This document shows positions 60,342 to 64,000 of a stretch of 64,000 bases of DNA, piece after piece (the first letter of the stretch is position 1; the number at the start of each line of letters is the position of its first letter). Position numbers and translations under genes: made by a program. The DNA is from Rhodobacteraceae bacterium LNNU 3342 (lineage in GTDB: Bacteria > Pseudomonadota > Alphaproteobacteria > Rhodobacterales > Rhodobacteraceae): positions 25,377 to 89,376 of the forward strand of contig VUAW01000013.1 in the NCBI GenBank assembly GCA_008711135.1. Reading direction: 5' to 3'. Below the pieces are notes generated by a model. The model worked only from the letters and a program-made list of their open reading frames with translations, was not told where the DNA came from and did no database searches.

Positions 60342-62444
60342 TCAACCTCCTGCTGCGGCAAGTCGTTGGGGAATGGGATCCGGCTCTGCGGCCATGGCCG
60401 AAGCGAGTTCGTCGGTATCAAGGATCAGCGCGATGCGCCCGTCGCCAAGGATGGTCGCCGCGGCGATGCCGGGAACATGGCCATAGTTGCCCTCCAGCCC
60501 CTTGATCACCACCTCGCGCTGGTCGACCACCCGGTCCACGGCAAGCGCGGTGCGGCCACCTGAACTGTTTTCAAGCAGCAGCAGAACGCGCCCCTTCAGG
60601 TCCGAAGGCCGGTCCTGCAAGCCAAGGCAGACGCCAAGGTCGAGGATGGGAATGTGGCCGCCGCGGATGGACAGGAACAGTCCGTCGGTCCCGATGCGGT
60701 GGATGCTGGCCGGATCGGCCTGCACGGTTTCCTGAAGCGCAGTTGTGGGCAGGATGAACGTTTCACCGTTAGCCTCGACCACCATGCCTTCGAGCACGGC
60801 AAGCGTCAGTGGTAGGCTGATAGTCACGGTCGTGCCAAAGCCAGGCCGGGAACCGAAGGAAACACGGCCCCCGAGGTTCTGGATCTCGCTTTTCACGACA
60901 TCCATGCCGACGCCGCGGCCTGACAGGTTCGACACCTCGGTCTTGGTGGAAAACCCCGGCAGGAACAGCAGGTTATCGATCTCGTTGTCAGTAAGTTCCT
61001 TGTCGGCGGAAATGAGTCCCTTGCGGATGGCGATCTCGCGCACCTTCGGCCGGTCGATCCCCGCCCCGTCGTCAGTCAGTTCAATTACCACCCTGCCCGA
61101 CCGGTGCGCTGCGGAAAGAACCACGGTTCCGGTTTCCGGCTTCCCTGCGGTGAGCCGCTTTTCGGGGCTTTCGATGCCATGGTCGACGGCGTTCCGGATC
61201 ATGTGGGTTAGCGGGTCCCCCAGCCTTTCAACCACGGTCTTGTCTACTTCAGTTGCGTCGCCGAAGGTTCTGAAATAAATGGTTTTCCCCGCGGCCTGTC
61301 CTGCCTCGCGTGCGATGCGGGCCATGCGCTGGAACAATGGCTTCACCGGTTGGGCGCGGATGGCCATGATCCTTTCCTGCACTTCGCTGGACAGGCGCTT
61401 GAGCTGGTCGAGCGAAACCTCCACCCGGTTCCCAGGCGGCAGCTTCACCTCAGATATCGACTGGGTCAGCATGGCTTGGTTGATCACCAGTTCGCCCACC
61501 AGGTTGATGAGCCGATCTACCCTCTCCAGATCCACCCGGATCGTTGCGCGTTGCTGAACCGCGGCCGGGGCTTCTGGCATGGGATCAGCGGGAACGGGCC
61601 CCAGACGCGGCGCCACTGGCGGCGCAGGGTCATCCGCAGGGATTTCCGGCACCAGTAAGGGCGGCGCCTCGATCAGCGGTGGAAGAAAAACCGCGGGGGC
61701 CGCTCCCTCTTGCACGATCTCCAGATCACAAAGCCCGTCGACGAAATCAAAGACGTCCCGCACGGCTGCTTCGTCTGCCTCGGTGTTCAAGGTCAGGGTC
61801 CAGTCGATGCAGGGATCGTCCCATTCCAGCTGGCTCAGCGGCGGTACACGGGACAGATCGGCGGAAACCTCTAGATCACCCAGTCGCGCCAGTGCCTGGA
61901 ACAGCAGTGCCGGATCGTTCCCGGTCGTATAAAGCGCCCGATGCGGGGTGAAACGGATCACATGACGTACCGGCCCCGCTTCATCCGCCGGACCGAACAG
62001 ATCGAGCGAGAACGTCACCGGCACAAATGCTGCGGCCGCAGCCTCATCCGCGGCACCGTCATCGTCATCGATAAGGGCGGCAAGTTCGCCCACCAAGGCA
62101 GCGTTGTCCGCAGGGTTCGCGATCTGACCGTCGCGGGCTAGGGCGACCAGATCGGCAAGCCGATCCCCGGCCCGATGGAACAGGCGCAAAACTACATCAT
62201 CGACCTTAAGCTGGTCAGACCGTACCGCATCCAGTACGCCTTCAAACTTGTGAGCGAATTCAACAAGCGTATCGAGGTTAAAGGCCCCTGCTCCGCCCTT
62301 GATCGAGTGGACAGCGCGGAAGACAGCGTTCAGCGTCTCACTATCGCGCTGCCCGCGCGCCATAGCTGCGAAACCGTCAGAGATTGCCTCTAGCAGGTCT
62401 TCGCATTCCTCAAAGAAGCCTTCACGGATATCGTTGCCGCTCAT
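60342..62444 (-). CDS. cheA: Chemotaxis histidine kinase CheA
   Basis: The 700-aa kinase has the P1 domain with phosphorylatable H46 (FRAVHSIKGGAGAF), a linker containing a possible response-regulator binding (P2-like) domain, the dimerisation domain, the ATP-binding domain (N box HMIRNAVDHGIES, G box DDGAGIDRPK and GRGVGMDVV) and a C-terminal CheW-like regulatory domain ending near residue 690. All catalytic parts are intact. It is the third gene from the start of the operon (STAS, cheY, cheA, cheW, cheR, cheY, small protein). Confidence 0.95.
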   Translation of the reverse strand: MSGNDIREGFFEECEDLLEAISDGFAAMARGQRDSETLNAVFRAVHSIKGGAGAFNLDTLVEFAHKFEGVLDAVRSDQLKVDDVVLRLFHRAGDRLADLVALARDGQIANPADNAALVGELAALIDDDDGAADEAAAAAFVPVTFSLDLFGPADEAGPVRHVIRFTPHRALYTTGNDPALLFQALARLGDLEVSADLSRVPPLSQLEWDDPCIDWTLTLNTEADEAAVRDVFDFVDGLCDLEIVQEGAAPAVFLPPLIEAPPLLVPEIPADDPAPPVAPRLGPVPADPMPEAPAAVQQRATIRVDLERVDRLINLVGELVINQAMLTQSISEVKLPPGNRVEVSLDQLKRLSSEVQERIMAIRAQPVKPLFQRMARIAREAGQAAGKTIYFRTFGDATEVDKTVVERLGDPLTHMIRNAVDHGIESPEKRLTAGKPETGTVVLSAAHRSGRVVIELTDDGAGIDRPKVREIAIRKGLISADKELTDNEIDNLLFLPGFSTKTEVSNLSGRGVGMDVVKSEIQNLGGRVSFGSRPGFGTTVTISLPLTLAVLEGMVVEANGETFILPTTALQETVQADPASIHRIGTDGLFLSIRGGHIPILDLGVCLGLQDRPSDLKGRVLLLLENSSGGRTALAVDRVVDQREVVIKGLEGNYGHVPGIAAATILGDGRIALILDTDELASAMAAEPDPIPQRLAAAGG

Positions 62445-62451
62445 CGCATCC

Positions 62452-62820
62452 TCACATCGTGGTTACGCGCTGGATCGCGTCGACGAGCTTTTGCTCGTCA
62501 AACGGCTTGACGATCCAGCCGGTAGCACCTGCGTCACGGGCCCGCGCCTTCAGTTCCGGCGCACTTTCAGTTGTTAGCACCAGGATCGGCAGGGAGCGGA
62601 AGGCGCGCTGCCGACGGACGGCCTCGATGAAGCCGAAACCATCCAGGCGCGGCATGTTGATGTCGGTGATGACAATGTCGGGGGTAGCTTCAGCCAGGCG
62701 CTCCAGCCCATCTACGCCGTCCTCTGCAAGCCGGACATGAAAGCCGGCCTCGCGCAGTGCATGGTCCAGCAGACCGCGCATCGTGCGGGAATCATCTACC
62801 GCAAGCACATGAAGTGTCAT
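62452..62820 (-). CDS. cheY: Chemotaxis response regulator CheY (proximal copy)
   Basis: The 122-aa receiver has D53 as phosphoacceptor (IVITDINMPRLDG), D9/D10, and the lysine of WIVKPFD. It lies 7 bases before cheA and overlaps the STAS gene by 4 bases. It resembles the CheY that accompanies CheA in alphaproteobacterial operons. Confidence 0.93.
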   Translation of the reverse strand: MTLHVLAVDDSRTMRGLLDHALREAGFHVRLAEDGVDGLERLAEATPDIVITDINMPRLDGFGFIEAVRRQRAFRSLPILVLTTESAPELKARARDAGATGWIVKPFDEQKLVDAIQRVTTM

Positions 62821-63140
62821 GATGCCATCTCCGCTTTGAAAAAGGTGGTGGGCACGCCCAGCCGCGCCAAGCCGGCAGTGAAATCATCCGAAGGCTCAAG
62901 AAGGCGGAGCGGCGTACCGTCCTGCTGCCACTGAAGCCGCGCGGCAACCAGCACCTGAAGGCACAGCGCGCTGAGATGCGTCACCTGGCTTGCGTCCAGG
63001 TCCAGCGGCGTTTCCCGGAGATGCTCCAGCGCCTCTGCCAGTTCATCGGCGGCATTCAAGTCGAGCCTGGACGGCAGGTCGAGCCGCTGCGGGCCCCGTT
63101 GCCCACCCGGTTTGGGGATATCCTTTTTCTTGACGGTCAT
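62817..63140 (-). CDS. STAS-domain protein at the head of the che operon
   Basis: The 107-aa protein has a STAS-type fold (LDLPSRLDLNAADELAEALEHL; PLDLDASQVTHLSALCLQVLVAARL), in which the D-A-S segment is the place where anti-sigma-factor antagonists are phosphorylated on serine; here a serine (DASQ) is present. The start is taken at 63140, giving a basic N-terminus; the GGAGG is 12 bases away, so the start is not certain. It is the first gene of the che operon, as in several alphaproteobacteria. Confidence 0.75.
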   Translation of the reverse strand: MTVKKKDIPKPGGQRGPQRLDLPSRLDLNAADELAEALEHLRETPLDLDASQVTHLSALCLQVLVAARLQWQQDGTPLRLLEPSDDFTAGLARLGVPTTFFKAEMAS

Positions 63141-64000
63141 GAAAGTGGCTGTCCTCCGGCATTCAATTGAAGCCGCAGCGCTGCTGCGTTTCACTGGAAG
63201 TACAGGAAGGGCTTTAAGAAAAGCTTACATGCCCATGTAAATGTCTACATTTTTGAGTCGGCATGCAGCAACAGTTAGCTAAAATGATTGGGATAGGCAG
63301 TCCTTCCCATGCTCGGCTGGCCATCCGTAGCCTGAGGGAGTGGCAGCGGCGTTCTGCATGTTCTGGCTAGAGGGTACGTAGCCTCCATCTTAAGATTTAG
63401 TATCAGCCCGGTAGCGGGAAACATTGAAGCAACAAGCAGCCCAACTGGATGATTGCCATGAACGCTGGACGATAAACTCGTTGCTTGCTGCCAACTTTAG
63501 CTTCATGTGGTAAGGTATTGAACACCCAATAAATATCCAAGCCAAAGCCCTGCTAGCCAAGCTCCTCCCGAAGAGGCAGCCAATAGCGAGCCAGCCGCAA
63601 GTCGCATCAGGTTCTCCATGGCGCACGTAATAACTCTCTCCCGGCGTTCTTTTGCTAAGTGGCACAGAGACAACGGTCTGAACTATCCAAAGAACGAAGG
63701 ACCCTCTCTGGCTCCTAATAGCTGCGGGACATCACGCCTTCAGAGCCCTACGTTGTATCGTAGTAGATCCTGTCCCGCCGGCGAACAGCGTGGCCGATGT
63801 CACGGCCACGGCCTGTAAGCCCATGAAGCTTCTACGTCTCTGCTTGCTGGCAGCAGGGGTTAACACTCGACCTGAGGGTAAGCGCCGATGTTGCTTGCCC
63901 TCAGGATGCTGGGGGCCGGCTACCTCCTTCAGCAACCGTCAAAGCGTCAGAAGGCCTGCCAGTCATCACCCCCGTTTGCGACCTTTCGGGCCGGTTCGCG
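63141..64000. other. Lower-GC, gene-poor end of window
   Basis: No convincing gene is seen in the last 860 bases. GC is visibly lower than elsewhere (for example near 63230-63300 and 63480-63540). A 38-codon hydrophobic frame on the minus strand (63503-63619, MENLMRLAAG...) and a 30-residue one near 63740-63830 have no supporting features. The promoter of the che operon should lie just left of 63240. A hairpin is at 63871-63906. Confidence 0.4.
63871..63906. repeat. Near-perfect inverted repeat
   Basis: CCTGAGGGTAAG and CTTGCCCTCAGG form a 12-bp stem with one G-T type mismatch around an 11- to 12-base loop. There is no gene nearby to explain it; it could be a transcript end or part of a mobile element's terminus. 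Confidence 0.5.

Noticed and set aside
63503..63619. 38-codon hydrophobic frame in the terminal region
   Set aside because: No ribosome site or conserved feature; it could be chance in a low-GC stretch.
63980..64000. GGTTCG near the right end as part of a tRNA
   Set aside because: No acceptor or anticodon stem can be drawn around it within the window.

Overview
The window looks like chromosomal DNA of a high-GC alphaproteobacterium of the Rhodobacterales (Rhodobacter/Paracoccus-like). This rests on gene content: a zeaxanthin-type carotenoid cluster, PilZ-type cellulose synthase with a BcsN-like lipoprotein, TRAP transporters with Tat-type binding proteins, a NasT/NasS pair, and a che operon without flagellar genes nearby. 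High GC produces many long antisense shadow frames, which were ignored. No rRNA, tRNA, CRISPR array, prophage or complete insertion sequence was seen.

Layout. 1-5250: carotenoid genes crtX-crtY-crtI-crtB on the minus strand, converging on a crtZ cut by the window start. 5311-12201: a YjdF-type membrane protein, a potassium channel with an RCK domain, a siderophore-interacting flavoprotein, a LysR regulator with two DNA-binding domains divergent from an extradiol dioxygenase, and a KaiC-like ATPase followed by a response regulator. 12598-20251: a cellulose operon (bcsN-like, bcsA, bcsB, bcsZ, TPR protein) with overlapping stop/start codons. 20416-27119: a second beta-glucan-type exopolysaccharide locus: an outer-membrane TPR/beta-barrel protein divergent from an HlyD-type periplasmic adaptor and a GT2 synthase (BgsB/BgsA-like), then a dCache-HAMP protein. 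The GT2 gene carries an apparent one-base frameshift.

27120-31210: a gene-poor stretch with hairpins and a minus-strand terminator, a membrane coiled-coil protein, and a lipoprotein plus outer-membrane barrel that resemble a Slam cargo/translocator pair. 31265-38547: gluconate kinase, iron-type alcohol dehydrogenase, a sulfotransferase-like protein, an MFS exporter, a 55-aa peptide gene and a DUF1800/DUF1501 pair. 38655-49096: two complete TRAP transporters on either side of a PfpI-type protein, a maltose acetyltransferase-like protein and a large GAF/PAS-GGDEF-EAL protein.

49342-55436: an Rrf2 regulator with a dyad at its start codon, nasT-nasS, an attenuator-like terminator, a TrpD2-like gene and cysG, then a MetF-like gene; the nitrate and nitrite reductases expected with nasTS are not here. 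55614-63140: small envelope proteins, UDP-glucose dehydrogenase, and a minus-strand chemotaxis operon (STAS, cheY, cheA, cheW, cheR, cheY, small protein) lacking cheB and receptors. The last 860 bases have lower GC and no convincing gene.

A shared theme is surface life. Cellulose and a second glucan, the c-di-GMP enzyme, UDP-glucose dehydrogenase, chemotaxis and surface lipoproteins could all take part in attachment or biofilm formation, though that connection is inferred from gene content.
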